In this document: one piece after another, positions 48,502 through 60,060 of the stretch | Numbering within the stretch: position 1 is the first letter of the stretch | How the letters are laid out: each line of letters starts with the position of its first letter | Source: Paratinospora sagittata | Lineage: Eukaryota; Streptophyta; Magnoliopsida; Ranunculales; Menispermaceae | Direction: 5' to 3' | Assembly: GCA_035771175.1 (NCBI GenBank) | Contig: CM069593.1 | Span: 19,869,956-19,933,955, forward strand | DNA: 64,000 nt | Position numbers and translations under genes: made by a program | The notes under the pieces: model-generated | The model's input: the letters and a program-made list of their open reading frames with translations, nothing else | Database searches by the model: none | Told to the model about the DNA's origin: nothing

Positions 48502-51029
48502 ATGGAGATTGGTTTCGAGCCCCAGATGTCTTGTTACGAGGAAGGGAAAGTACAAGTAGACGTGGAACTGGGATCTGAGGATTTCGGGTGATTATTATTT
48601 TGTTTAACCATCCAATTCCTTCAGAAAAACTTTTCTTATTTGATATTTTTTTTTATTATTGGGTTGATTTTGGAAAATTTTAGGTGCACGCATTACAGAA
48701 GGAGATGCAAGATTAGAGCCCCTTGTTGCGATGAAATCTTTGATTGCAGGCATTGCCATAACGAAGCAAAGGTGTCAATTTTGAGATTTCTAGCAACTTC
48801 TCTTTTTCTTTGTTTGTTTTTTAATTTTTTTTTATTTTTTATTTTTTTGGGTCCTGATGAGATTCATTTTGATCATTAAACAGAATTCTTTGGAAGTTGA
48901 TCCTCTCGATCGGCATGATGTTCCTCGGCACGAAATTAGCAAGGTTGGTATCCTTTTTTCTTAAATTTCTCATCTCTAGAAAACCGAGAAAACTTGCATT
49001 GTAATTATTTTACAATTTCTTTAGTGGATGAATGAATGTTTTATTTTATTTCTATTCTTTTTCTTGGATTGCAATTAAAGTTATGATGTGAATTTACTTA
49101 ATCAAATTACCACGAAGAGGTAGGACATATCAACTTAGCTCTTGATAGAGCATGGTAGAGGAAGAAGATTCATGTACCCTATCTTATTTAGTTGGGAAAT
49201 GGGTTTAGTGAGTTGAGCATTCAGTATATTAGAACCAAAAAAAAAAGAAGATAAAAATAAAAAATTCACTGATTAACTTCTGTTTCTGGTGTTCTTGACC
49301 CTTTAGGTGATCTGTTCGCTGTGTGGTACGGAGCAAGATGTGAGTTTTTAGAACAAAATCTAAATAAGGGAGTACCCTTTAGACTTTAAAGATTAGACTA
49401 ATGAATGGAACTTGACCTTAATAATGTTCTCTTGTGTCTCAGGTTCAACAAAATTGCATTAACTGTGGGGTTTGCATGGGAAAGTACTTCTGTGCAAAAT
49501 GCAATTTCTTTGACGACAATGTAATCCTTCTATAAATGTTCTTTTTTTATTAAAACTGCATCTTCTTCTGAATTCCTCATATGAATTAGTTGCTCACGCC
49601 CAACTCTTGATTTTGTTGTTCCAGCTCTCTAAGAACCAGTATCACTGTGATGGATGCGGAATTTGCAGGTTGAATCCACTATCCATGTTATTAATGTTGT
49701 CTTGTGATTCATTTTTCCTCTTACCTTTCGGACTTTATGTGAATTTTTCCCTTATTGGGTGTTTTCTGCTGCAGAACTGGAGGGAAGGAGAACTTCTTTC
49801 ACTGTTATAGATGTGGTAAGTAATCAAATTAACACCGTAAATGTCCTGATTTTGTCATCCTTTCATTGAGTTCACTTAACATTAATAGCTGGCCTGTGTG
49901 ATGTTCAGGATGTTGTTATGTGAAGTCATTGGAGAATTCACATCCTTGTGTCGAAAGGGCCATGCACCACAACTGCCCAGTCTGTTTTGAGGTAAACATC
50001 AAAAAGAAATAATCTCAACTTGGCCAAAATTCCAAATCCAAAGAAAACTTAAAACATACTAAATTCTAATTGCCTCGCGCTGTTTGATTGTTGTGTTCAG
50101 TATCTGTTTGACTCCACAAAAGACATCAGTGTCTTACAGTGCGGTCACACAATACATTTGGACTGCTTGAAGGAGATGGAGCTTCACTTTCAGTACGTAT
50201 TCCCTGTAAAGAATTAACTTTTATTCTCATCGTCATGTAGTTCATGAATAAGTAGTGTTAAAGTGAATAGGGTGCACATTTGGATGCAAACCAAGTATCC
50301 TAGGCATTGTTGGATAGCCCTAGAATCACTTGTCATTGTGTGAAGAGGGTGCACATTTGGATGCAAATTAAGTATCCTAGGCATTGTTGGATAGCCCTAG
50401 AATCACTTGTCGTTGTGTGATCGGATTTGAGGCGATCCAATGGTGATTACAGTGTGTAGGTTGCATCCAAGTACACCCCCCTAGTCACTTCAGCATTCTT
50501 GTGAACTTGAATTACTTCTAGGATTCTTGCCTGTTTCCATGGGCATCTGGATTTACAATGCCGGTAACATATTGCAGATTTGCATGCGCCATTTGCTCTA
50601 AATCAGTTTGTGATATGTCCAGCGTTTGGGAAAAACTTGATGAGGAGGTTTGTATATATGTTGCCAATTCCCCCTTTTTTCGGGTATTCTGGAGTGGCAT
50701 ATTTCTGTCACTGTCGAGTGTTCTTCACTTCATAGCTGACTTTTGCTTAAAACTGCTTTCAGATTGCTGGCACACCCATGCCTGAAACGTACCTGAACAA
50801 GATGGTAAGAATGAAATTAGTAATATCTCTGTCATTCCTTACTGGTGTGGTGATTGTCATCTAAAGCTTCAACTGTGCTGTCAAAAATCAGGTCTGGATC
50901 CTCTGCAATGACTGTTGTGCAGCATCTGAAGTCAATTTTCATATCATTGCACACAAGTGCCCAGGCTGCAAGTCATACAATACAAGGCAGACACGAGGGG
51001 CCGCAGCTTCGTGCTCTTCAAGGCTTTAA
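48502..51029 (+). CDS. CHYR1: CHY zinc-finger RING E3 ubiquitin ligase (CHYR1/MIEL1 family)
   Basis: The coding sequence is join(48502..48587, 48684..48771, 48884..48943, 49307..49339, 49443..49520, 49625..49668, 49775..49815, 49909..49991, 50101..50192, 50578..50647, 50763..50804, 50892..51029), 284 aa, close to the family's 265-290 aa. These ligases attach ubiquitin to regulators in ABA, drought and defence signalling. The CHY zinc finger starts at residue 30 ([20 protein letters not shown], then CRHCHNEAK), followed by CTCHY-type cysteine clusters. A RING-H2 spans 166-208 ([17 protein letters not shown]), and a C-terminal zinc ribbon spans 244-265 (CNDC, CPGC). The order and spacing look nearer to CHYR1/RZPF34 than MIEL1, from memory. 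The ATG at 48502 was chosen because the frame upstream of it runs into intron-like T-rich sequence. Confidence 0.92.
50269..50423. repeat. tandem duplication of about 77 bp in CHYR1-like intron 9
   Basis: The unit starting agggtgcacatttggatgca is present at 50269 and again at 50346, both followed by aagtatcctaggcattgttg and gatagccctagaatcacttg. Only a few positions differ. It lies wholly in the intron between 50193 and 50577. Confidence 0.85.
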
Positions 51030-51485
51030 GAATTCTAGAGAAAGCTGCTCAATCAGCGCTTTTTCTTTCCAGGAAGTGTTGCAAAGATGGACGTCCTTCT
51101 TTTAATAGATGAGAAGCCATGATAACGTTGTCAAAGGGGAGTTTGGGAGAGGTGAAGCTATTAATGCCTGCTGCCAGTTCTTGGGCTTGTCATCAAAAGG
51201 CTGGAGCTTGCTCTTTCAAAATGGAGGAATTTCTTGTTGCCCCCAACACAGTGTGGATGGTGTGCACCTTCCAGCCACTTTATTGGAGACCTGTTCCAAG
51301 TTTAATTTGATGGGAAGCGATTTGAGTTGGACTGGTGCATGTGTTTCCCTATATCTCCTACAGGGGTAGCTATGTTCGTGCTTCACTACCATTTAGATTG
51401 TTACATGTTATTTTAATGAAGGGAAAGTCTAATCCAAGTTTGTTTTAATCCATTGTTGGGCCCCAAAACTGAAACAATAGTCTCT

Positions 51486-51491
51486 AATAAA
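51486..51491 (+). terminator. possible polyadenylation signal of the CHYR1-like gene
   Basis: aataaa lies 457 bp beyond the stop codon at 51029, in the 700-bp gap before the convergent PPR gene. The 3' UTR length is plausible but long, so an earlier non-canonical signal is possible. Confidence 0.3.
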
Positions 51492-51736
51492 GGGATTCCA
51501 CAATCCAAAATCATCAGTAATATATAACAAAAGATCATCATCCGCTATGGGTAGCAGATGCAACCTCAATAGAAGATGTCAATGGTTTGAGTGAAAAATA
51601 AAACTGCTTCACCACTTTAGCTCAAGTTTGTAAAATATGATTAGTATAACTTGGGATATTATAATTTAAGGTTTCTTAATGCCAGGTCTACCATCTAAAG
51701 AATAAAAGAATTACAATGGGTGTTTGGTTTCTAACT

Positions 51737-53593
51737 TCACCAGTAGTCTTGGCATGAACATGTCCCTTCACTGAAATGGTGGAAGCGATTGCTGTCCCTC
51801 AATATTATCTCTCTTCTTACAATCTTTGATATCAGCTTTATAGCAGAGTGACAATCATCACAAACCCGAAGATTCTTCACAATTCTAATGAGACTTCCCT
51901 CAGGGCTGCTGATCAACCCAAAGGCAATTGCTAGTTTCTCACTATGGATGCTGAGAGATTGCTCCTTCTCCTCCTCTTCTATGTCACAAAAGATTGAATC
52001 CACATTAGGCTTATAGCCTTCAAGCTCCAATAGTTTAGCCAACTCATCCAACTTATAGTAAATTTTATCACTTTGGGGATGTGATCCATCTCCTGCGAAG
52101 AACTGATGGACAACATTATTTGCCTCTATCCAACTTTTACCAGGTGTTTTCTTCATCCCTGAAACCTCCATCATCTTTCTCACCCTCTTCACACCATCCC
52201 AATCTCCAGCCCTGGCATATGCATTCCGCAGAAATACAAAGCTTCCAGAGTGCTGGGGTTCCATCTCTAGAATTTGTTGTGCTGCATAAACACCAAGTTT
52301 GAAGTCTCTATGAATTCTACACGCACCAAGCAAAGCACCCCAGACAACAACATCTGGCTTGATGGGCATGTTTCTAATGAACTCATAAGCCTGTTCAAGA
52401 TGGCCAGCCTTACCAAGGAGATCAACTACACAAGCATAATGTTGAAGCTTGGGAACAATAGAGTATTCTTTAGTCATACACTGGAAATAAAATTGTCCCT
52501 TATCCACAAGTCCAACATGACAACAAGCACATAAAACACCAACAAAGGTAATATCATTAGGAAACATTCCTTGAAATCTCATATCTTCAAAGATCTCAAT
52601 GGCCTCCATAGCCCTTCCATTCATCGCAAAACCCACAATCATCGCACTACAAGTAACCACATTCCTCTCAGGCATCCTCTGAAACACTCTAAAAGCCTCT
52701 TCAACGATACCACACTTGGAATACATGTCTATAAGCGCGCTACCGACAAACAAATCCAAGTCATAACCATTATCCTCCAAGAAACCATGCATTCTTTTTC
52801 CCAACCCAAGAGCACCCAAATTAGCACAAGCTGAAAAAACACTAGCCATCGTGATCTCATTCGGTTTTATCCCCTTACCTCCCATTTCCTCAAACATAGC
52901 CAAAGCCTCATTAAAATACCCATTCTGCGCATAACTAGATATCAAACTAGTCCAGGAAACCAAGTTCCTCTCCGGCATTTCATCAAACAGCTTCCTCGCA
53001 GAACCTATCTCACCACACTTCGCCAAACCCGAAACCATAGAGTTCCACGACACCACATTCTTAACGGGCATTTCCTCAAACGCCTTCTGCGCAAGCCTAA
53101 TCCCACCACCGCACTTGAAATACGAATCCAACAAAGTGGTTCCGACATAAACATCGGAGTAAACACCGAATTTTATCACTTGGGTGTGAATTTCTTGAAC
53201 TAAACACAAGGAAGCAATGCAGGACTTGAGCAGTGGAGGGAAGGTAAAGCGATTGGGTCTTGTAATGGGGTCGATGGGACGGCGCAATTGAAGGGTGTAG
53301 AGTGAAATGGCGTCGTTTTCGAATCCGGGTGTTTCGGAGAAGGCTTGGAGCATAGCGTTGAAGAGGAAGGTGTTGGGGTTTTGGGTGTGATTGAAGATGG
53401 AATTGGCATAGGAAATTGCTAGGAAACGCCGGGAGAGGAGAGTGATTAGGTTGGTGAGGAGGAATTGGTCTTGGTGGAGATTGAGAAGAAGTAAGCGAGA
53501 GTGGATTTGCTTGAGATGGTTGGTGGTGGAAGAGCGGTGTAAGAGAGAATGGAAGGTTTTTTGAAGGTTTTGTGGTGGTTTTGATCCTTGCAT
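51737..53593 (-). CDS. PLS-class pentatricopeptide repeat protein with DYW domain
   Basis: An intronless gene of 618 aa. Such proteins bind specific organelle transcripts and carry out C-to-U RNA editing in mitochondria or plastids. PPR repeats run from about residue 45 to 390, for example VSWNSMVSGLAKCGEIGSAR and VSWTSLISSYAQNGYFNEAL. An E/E+ region (VVWGALLGACRIH) follows, then a full DYW deaminase domain, residues 484-618, from PGKSWIE to the terminal DYW. The deaminase zinc signature is complete: HSE with His550 and Glu552, then CDDC with Cys578 and Cys581. The N-terminus is basic and Ser/Leu-rich, consistent with organelle targeting, but which organelle cannot be read. It is convergent with the CHYR1-like gene. 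I could not assign it to a named editing factor. Confidence 0.93.
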   Translation of the reverse strand: MQGSKPPQNLQKTFHSLLHRSSTTNHLKQIHSRLLLLNLHQDQFLLTNLITLLSRRFLAISYANSIFNHTQNPNTFLFNAMLQAFSETPGFENDAISLYTLQLRRPIDPITRPNRFTFPPLLKSCIASLCLVQEIHTQVIKFGVYSDVYVGTTLLDSYFKCGGGIRLAQKAFEEMPVKNVVSWNSMVSGLAKCGEIGSARKLFDEMPERNLVSWTSLISSYAQNGYFNEALAMFEEMGGKGIKPNEITMASVFSACANLGALGLGKRMHGFLEDNGYDLDLFVGSALIDMYSKCGIVEEAFRVFQRMPERNVVTCSAMIVGFAMNGRAMEAIEIFEDMRFQGMFPNDITFVGVLCACCHVGLVDKGQFYFQCMTKEYSIVPKLQHYACVVDLLGKAGHLEQAYEFIRNMPIKPDVVVWGALLGACRIHRDFKLGVYAAQQILEMEPQHSGSFVFLRNAYARAGDWDGVKRVRKMMEVSGMKKTPGKSWIEANNVVHQFFAGDGSHPQSDKIYYKLDELAKLLELEGYKPNVDSIFCDIEEEEKEQSLSIHSEKLAIAFGLISSPEGSLIRIVKNLRVCDDCHSAIKLISKIVRREIILRDSNRFHHFSEGTCSCQDYW

Positions 53594-54543
53594 CTAACAG
53601 ATTAAATTGAGGGTTTTTTTCTTTTTTTGGTTGGTTCTTTGCTCTCCTTTTGCATGCCTTGGGCTTGCACTGGTAATGGCCGGTTCTAACGAATTTAACG
53701 GTCGGACCAGTTAGATCCTCGCAGGTAGCTCCGTGATAATCTAATGGATACTGCGCAGCTGAGTCCACATTCGAGTCTTAATTAATACTGTAACTAGACT
53801 ATATTAATTAAATATAATTATTGGCTCAATGCTTAATGTACCCTAAAGTGTCCACCTTAGGAAATTACGTCAGTATATATAAAATATTTTTTAAATAAGA
53901 AATAAGTGTAAGAATTGAGACGCATAAAATTCTTTAATTTAATATAAATAGTAATTTTAAATGCACCCATTAAAAATATTTATTTTATTGGTATCATTGA
54001 AAATTTATTCAATACTTATTGTATATTGTCATTGAAAATTTATTAAGTAAGCAGGAAGGGCGAGAATTTTTTTTATGGGTACATTTTGAAGCTTTAAATA
54101 TAAAAATCTAAAAAGCTCGACAATAGATATATAGAAATGCGGCTTCTTTCTGTTTTTACCTCTATTTTTAAAACTTTAATTATGCCCCTCTCTCCTTTAG
54201 TCTTTTATCAAAACTTTTTTTTAACTTTATGCCCCTCCTCTCAATCTTTTAGTTTTCTATCAAAAAATATCAAATACAAATTAAATATTAAATATTAAAA
54301 AAAAATTAACTATCAAATCATTATTTACTTATGAATTAATTAAGTAATTTACAAAAAAAAAAAGCATGATAAAAACAATGAATAGAAGTACGTACAACAG
54401 CCTCCATAAGAAGAAGCGCTCATATCTCAATTTTACGTATACAAAATATGAAGAGACAACTGAAATAATTAATGAAATAATAATAATAATCCACAGCATT
54501 TGGAGTAGTAGTGAAGATAACACTCAGTAATAATTATATATTA
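53594..54543. other. intergenic region between PPR and carbonic anhydrase genes
   Basis: The first 170 bp are the PPR upstream leader/promoter zone, GC-richer than the rest. From 53800 on it is AT-rich with A and T runs. No RNA gene or transposon end was recognised. Confidence 0.5.
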
Positions 54544-56770
54544 TTAATCAGCATGCCGTCTATGTCTTGGGCTGTAGAGATGAATCTCGCGCTGATTGAG
54601 TGGTTGCATTGGTCTTGCATTATTCTCAGCATCCTGCGGATTAATATATACATATAAAAAATATAATCCTGATTAATTACCATTAAATATCAATGCTTCA
54701 CAAATATATAAGATAAAGAAATCCAAAATGTTAATGTTACATTTAAAATATACATTCAAAGTGAACTGTGACACCATTAAATTTCATCGAATCATGTATC
54801 ACTTATGATTCAAGGTAATCTAATGTTGTATAAGGGTGAGGTACTCTTTAAATATATATTTTAAATATTAATGTAGCATTACTCGAAATAAATTAAAATA
54901 ATGAAAAAACTGCAACTTACATCGTGGACGGCCATCCTCAACACCTTCACTTGTTCTAATGAAACTCTCATGACCTGATGAGAGAGGTTATTAATTTAGA
55001 TTATTTTGGAGGATCAGAATCATATAATATTATTTAAGAAATACTAATTAATTAAGAACTAATTATTAATAAGTTAATTACCTTTTTGTTGATGGTCCAA
55101 ATGACACCTTCGGTACAAGGGGGAGTCGTAAGGGAGCCAAGGTATCTATAATACTTCCTACCGCCAATTCTCAGGTGCCTTGGATCAACCACTCCTACCT
55201 TTTCTTCTGTTTTGTTGTCTGCTATGGACCATATGGTCTTCTTCAACTGAAACAAGAAAAGATATATATGGATGGTGAGATCATTTAGCATGATACCTAT
55301 GATCCTGATTATATATCATTGGTTTGTCTTAAATTATGTATTATAATGTGGTTATTTAAGAAAAGATTAACGACGTGCATATATCTATTGGTGTCGCTAA
55401 AGGTGTTTTAGAAGACGTCACTTCAACTTTGTTCGATTTGTATATAAAGATATTTCAAATAAAAAGATGTATATAACCAACAAGTGGTTAGCCCGGTGGA
55501 AGCGGGGGCTGAGTCTTAAGGTTGTTTTTGTATAATAGTTTTAGGGTTCAATTCTTAAAGTCATCCTCATAAGGAAAGGTCTACAATTTCGCTCCCGCCT
55601 CGAACGATTATTAGTCTTATACCCGAAGAACATGGGGATATCTCGTGATAAACCAACAAAAAAAAAAAAAGATATATATAGCTGCACCTGCTTGTTTTGG
55701 GTTTAGCTCCATTTCCTCCAGATTGTTATTACCAGCTGGTTAATAAAAACCGAACCAGATCCAAATTATGGTGGCATTAATGCTAATGTACTTGTGTGGT
55801 TTAGGAGTTTTTTTACCTCTGAGAGAAATGAATCAGATCCACCAATGTTGTACATGATTCCAACCACAGCTGTTTTGTTGTCCTCGCTTACATGAACCAA
55901 GTGAGCTTCCAGAGCAAACCTGCATAAAGATAGTGGTAGATATACATACATCAATGGTGACGATCAACCACATCTATTGAAGTTAATTTCAATAAAATAT
56001 AATATTCCCAGGCCTAACAATTTCAAGAGAGTACTACAAATGGGAATTAATCAATTAAATTGATTTATAAGCACCTCTTGCCATTGAGGGTGTGCTCTGA
56101 AGGAGAGTGCCAATGGCATTGTTTGAGCATATACTCGGTACTATTAATCTCAATGGAGCCTGCATCACCATCCCATTGAAGCTGCACCATAACAATTATC
56201 AAGGATTAATATTAGAGCATTAGAAAATCAAGCATTACATAATATTGGAAGAGAGTTGCAATAATTGCAAATAAACAAGAGCTGCAATTGATAGTGTCAT
56301 TAATTTGCAGTACTAAATACCATTAATTATTAGTAGCTTAGAGGTCAGTAATTAATTACCATTATATCATGGCCTCTATTCTTGAGAGTTGCATTGGAGG
56401 GCTTATAACTTCTCTTCAGCTTCCCCAGCTTTGGCACCACTTCCACCCTTTTGTTCAATAAATCAATAGGAGATTGAAGATCTCCATTCTTACAAACAGC
56501 CCACTCTTTATGAAGCTTTGCCCATTGATCAGGCCCTTTCCCACTTCCTTCCACATAATCAAACTCTTTCTGGTCCTCTGCAATAACAGTACTCCAACAA
56601 GTTAAAATTACAAGAACATTCTAATCAGGTATATATAGCATGTATAACAAATATATAGCATGAAATTTCACATTACCAACTTCTTGAGCTAGGATTAATG
56701 AGCTTAAAGGCAGAAGTAACAGAATTGCAGAGAAAAACCCAAAAACCAAAATGGGTTTGCCTAGATTCAT
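54544..56770 (-). CDS. secreted alpha-type carbonic anhydrase (ACA7-like)
   Basis: The coding sequence is complement(join(54544..54633, 54921..54974, 55082..55246, 55817..55919, 56075..56181, 56360..56577, 56677..56770)), 276 aa, like other plant alpha-CAs. It interconverts CO2 and bicarbonate with a zinc cofactor. The first 29 residues ([20 protein letters not shown], then PLSSLILAQ) form a signal peptide, so it enters the secretory pathway; final location is apoplast or possibly plastid. Zinc ligands are His127 and His129 in HWHSPSEH and His146 in EAHLVH. His102 in NRGHDIM matches the proton-shuttle position. [14 protein letters not shown] and the Cys of KEWAVCKNG can form the conserved disulfide. 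Exon 4 joins exon 5 directly (SFLSE to LKKTIW). All junctions are GT...AG and in frame. Confidence 0.93.
55476..55665 (+). mobile_element. tRNA-derived SINE in carbonic anhydrase intron 4
   Basis: It starts aaccaacaagtggttagccc, has a box-B-like agggttcaattct near 55551, the body phrase gctcccgcctcgaacg, and an A-rich tail. Flanking duplications aaaaagatgtatata (55461-55475) and aaaaagatatatata (55666-55680) match at 14 of 15 positions. It is the same family as 17403-17651, with an A tail instead of AAT. It is inserted antisense to the host gene. Confidence 0.8.
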
Positions 56771-56892
56771 CTTGTTTTTGCTTCCAAAGACTTGTTGATG
56801 CTCAAAAACACTAGTTTTCTTTTACTTTTTAAGTTTTAACAACTAGTATCTATATGTCTGATGTGCTATATAAGTGAAGAACCGTGATAGCA

Positions 56893-56902
56893 CTTATATA
56901 TA
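56893..56902 (-). promoter_or_regulatory. probable TATA box of the carbonic anhydrase gene
   Basis: On the minus strand the sequence reads tatatataag, about 123-132 bp upstream of the ATG at 56770. A second TATA-like motif (cttatatagc) lies about 20 bp nearer the gene and could also serve. Confidence 0.45.
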
Positions 56903-57263
56903 CACAGAGCACGATTTCTGAGTCCCATTTGACGGGAGGAAAAAGGGAAAACTCTAGAAGAAAATAGAGGAAAGTTCTTGCAAGGTTCTTGCATTCAAAA
57001 CCATGTGATGATATGATATTCAATTACTTAGCATTCAACAAGGAAATTATTAAAAATTAATATGACCTAACTTCTTAATTCAGTGCCAAATTGTTTTCTT
57101 ACCGACCCTGTAAATAATGCCAATTATTATATTAAAGCAGGAAAACTTTGACGTACACTAGTCATCGATGACCATTTTGTATATCAAATATAAACAATAA
57201 CATAAACGTAACATCATTACATATTTTCTGAAGATTGTGACGACAGACAGGCCCCTTCTGACG

Positions 57264-57299
<36 letters not shown>

Positions 57300-59111
57300 T
57301 AAATTTTTGTTTAAATGTTGTGTCGCAATGGGGTGATACATATAATATGAAGGCATACCGTAAGTGGTGACGACTGACATGAGCTTCTATATTCATATAT
57401 TATTTCATTTGATTGAAAATATTCAACGCAAGCGATGACGAAGAGAGATTACAATATTTTAATCAGAAATAATAACAAGTTCCAAATTTTGTTTTATCAC
57501 CTGTGAAAAGCTTTGGAATCTTGTGACTACATAATATTATTCGATTTGACGGAAGCTATATATGAACCTTCTTGTTTTTTGGTTGCGTGGGCTATGTCGT
57601 GTGTAAATTGGCTGTTGCATACATCACAATAGGATTTCAAACCATCTTTATTTTTAGTTTGTGACGATGTAATAAAACAATTTTTTTTATGAGTAATAAA
57701 GATATTAGGAAAAGTAAAACAAATAAATTTAATGTTTAAAAAGGGTATAATTAATAAATATATAACTATTGAAATTTTCTAAAGGTACGCAGCATATATA
57801 TACGTGTAGCTATAATAATAGTTTTCATGTCAATAAATATTATTATATTAGTAAGATCAAGGAAATTTCTAGTAAATACATATATATAATTGAAAGAATT
57901 CAAGACTTGTAGGTACAACTGGTAAACTGTATGGTCAAGGTTCCTCTCACATAGAAAAGTGAAGTTGAAATTGACCAAAAGGGGAAGTTGAACAGAATGA
58001 ATTTGAGCAATCAATTGACCATATATTCATAGCTTTGGAGTCCAGAGAAGCGACATTGGAATAGTTCCGCCTTGTGTTCTTGGCGGCCACGCAAGCTGCT
58101 GCCGATTTTACCAAGAGAGAACGGAGACAATGTACGACGTACGGGTTGGCCGAATGCGTACGTGTTGGCTACGGTTGCTTGACGACCCGTCTTACGGACA
58201 GGTCAATTTAGTAACGTTGGGTGCTAAAAACCAACTAAATTGGTTCGTTTTATTTCGGTTTGGTTAAAAAGGATAATCGGTTTGGATTAGTTTACAAAAC
58301 GTTAATTCCATGCCCATCAATTTTATTTGTAGTTTGGAGGCTAAACCAATCAAAAAATGACACTCTCGTAGTTTTTCGAGCATTTCTCACTAGTAAATAT
58401 ATATCTCAAGAGAAGAGACTAGTTCGGAACTTGGGTGGCATGAGCCCTAGACACCCTTCAATAAAAAAAAATTCATACAATACATTTATGTATAAAGGAA
58501 AAAATGTTGACCTCATTTATTACCTAAAACTACTAGAAGTTTGACAATGATCTATATAGTTTCCATCTCATAATTGGAGATTAAGTTCCTCAAATCTTAT
58601 CTATCCATCGTCAGTCACTTCATGATATTATATCTATATGCCAATATCCCTGCAACTGCCCTTACCAAAATTTCTGCACTTGAACCCCACTCATGAAAAT
58701 ATATATCAAATGGAAGATGGCAGCAGATGGGACCCGTCCATGGCAAAGTGGTGCTAAATTACCCATTTTGGAAGGCCAACGTGCAGAGAAATCTCCATTG
58801 TGCACCATCATTTATTTCTAACTATATATAAAATTACAAATGGGTCTGATGATGGAAGGAAGCAGAGGAATTGGAGCATTAATCAGTGAGTAGTGTTAAA
58901 AACGATCTAAAATACATATAAAAAAACATATCTAAGCTGATATAATAACAACAGTACTATGACAGAGACCACCGCGGTGGAAAGGCCATAATACAATTAT
59001 ATATCTAAAAATTTTACACCGCACTTATTGCTTCTTGTACAAGTAGCTCTTCAATCTTCTTCAAAAACCTGCAATGTGAAAGCAGAGAAATTAAACCACA
59101 CTCTTCCAGCC
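56903..59111. other. intergenic region upstream of the carbonic anhydrase gene
   Basis: Contains a (TA)n tract at about 57265-57296. The section 58040-58200 is GC-richer but encodes nothing recognisable. A TATA-like tatatataaaatt near 58823 could belong to the small gene at 59112, in which case its leader is long or spliced. Confidence 0.45.
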
Positions 59112-59447
59112 ATGAAAAGGGTCTTGTTAATGTCAGTCATTCTGCTACTTGTGTTACTAGAAAACACAAGTACTTGTGCTAAGAACTGCAGGAAGTTGGC
59201 CATGATTGACTCGGACGATGAACGTGACGTAGGAATGGAGGTATCGGAGGGACCAAGATCCCAAAAGGAGCCCGAGAATGGCGGGGAAGCTACCAGTACT
59301 GGCGAGGAAGATGAACCTGATATCAACAACAATCACCATAGCATTCCAAGGCAATGGTATAGTGGGTGGAATAATGACAGTCATAGCTCTGCAAGTGGGG
59401 TTCATTTTAAGGATGATCAAGATGCCGTTAGAGACAAACATACCTAA
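59112..59447 (+). CDS. small secreted acidic protein, possible peptide precursor
   Basis: A single open frame of 111 aa, not recognised as a named family. The ATG at 59112 was chosen because it starts a clear signal peptide: MKRVLLMSVILLLVLLENTS, with likely cleavage after TCA at residue 23. The frame continues open upstream to about 59028 but without an ATG that would place the signal at the N-terminus. The mature part is short and hydrophilic. It has a basic NCRKL start, an acidic Glu/Asp-rich middle (DSDDERD, GEEDEPD), then a distinct motif NNNHHSIPRQWYSGW and a polar tail. Signal peptide, acidic variable middle and a C-terminal conserved-looking block is the layout of plant peptide-hormone precursors. 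No CLE, CEP, IDA, RGF, PSK or PSY motif is present. Expression is unproven. Confidence 0.55.
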   Translation: MKRVLLMSVILLLVLLENTSTCAKNCRKLAMIDSDDERDVGMEVSEGPRSQKEPENGGEATSTGEEDEPDINNNHHSIPRQWYSGWNNDSHSSASGVHFKDDQDAVRDKHT

Positions 59448-59654
59448 ACTTTGAGTACTATATGAACCTCCTAATTCTGTTGCTCGTATTCCAATTAATT
59501 AAGTAGCTATCTAGACTGGCATATATATGTTTTGTAAATTAATTATCTATGTAGATTACCCTCCAGGGGGCTGCGAACACCTTCTTAGGGGTGATGCTGT
59601 AGGGTTGTGCTTTTCCAAGCATTAGTTAAGCCTGACGCCTGACCCAAGTACTAA

Positions 59655-59655
59655 C

Positions 59656-59686
<31 letters not shown>

Positions 59687-59696
59687 AAAAAAAAAA
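59655..59696. repeat. (C)22(A)20 homopolymer block
   Basis: Twenty-two C followed directly by twenty A, 208 bp beyond the stop codon of the small secreted protein. It has the same architecture as 36606-36643. The preceding 90 bp (ggctgcgaacaccttcttag onward) differ from the flank of the other copy. Confidence 0.85.
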
Positions 59697-59871
59697 GGGC
59701 TATGTAGATAATATATATCAGTCTATCAATAAAATAAAAGTGTTGTTTGATAACTAACTAAAATTAATGTTTGTAAACTTTTAAAAATTAGCCCGCAATG
59801 TTCTTGTTGGGGTTTGTCTCTATATCATAAGTGGAAGGAGGTGGTAATAACTTTATAAGTACGGAAAAGCT

Positions 59872-60060
59872 TAGGGTGCGTTTGATTTATAATTCAGATA
59901 TAATTTTTTTGTATTTAAAATTCTTGAAACACGAAAAATGCGTTTGGTAAGTTAAAATCCGAAAACAAATTTTTAAAATTTACATAAGAAACATGTTGTT
60001 TTTTAAATTTTTACCTTTTGGGTTGTATTTTAATTTTTAAATCACGAATCAAACACAACT
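59872..60060. mobile_element. probable hAT-type MITE, about 190 bp
   Basis: The left end agggtgcgtttgattta and the right end, read on the other strand as agttgtgtttgattcgt, form imperfect terminal inverted repeats. The interior is AT-rich and can fold back. The gtgcgtttgatt end is common in small plant hAT-related MITEs. A convincing 8-bp duplication was not seen. Confidence 0.55.

Noticed and set aside
53097..53768. 223-aa minus-strand frame overlapping the PPR start
   Set aside because: It is a shifted frame of the PPR gene, Pro/Ser-rich without any domain, while the other frame gives a full PPR-DYW protein.
55680..55740. Extra micro-exon in the carbonic anhydrase gene
   Set aside because: Exon 4 (phase 0) joins exon 5 (phase 0) without a gap in the family alignment. 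The candidate frame here has a stop.
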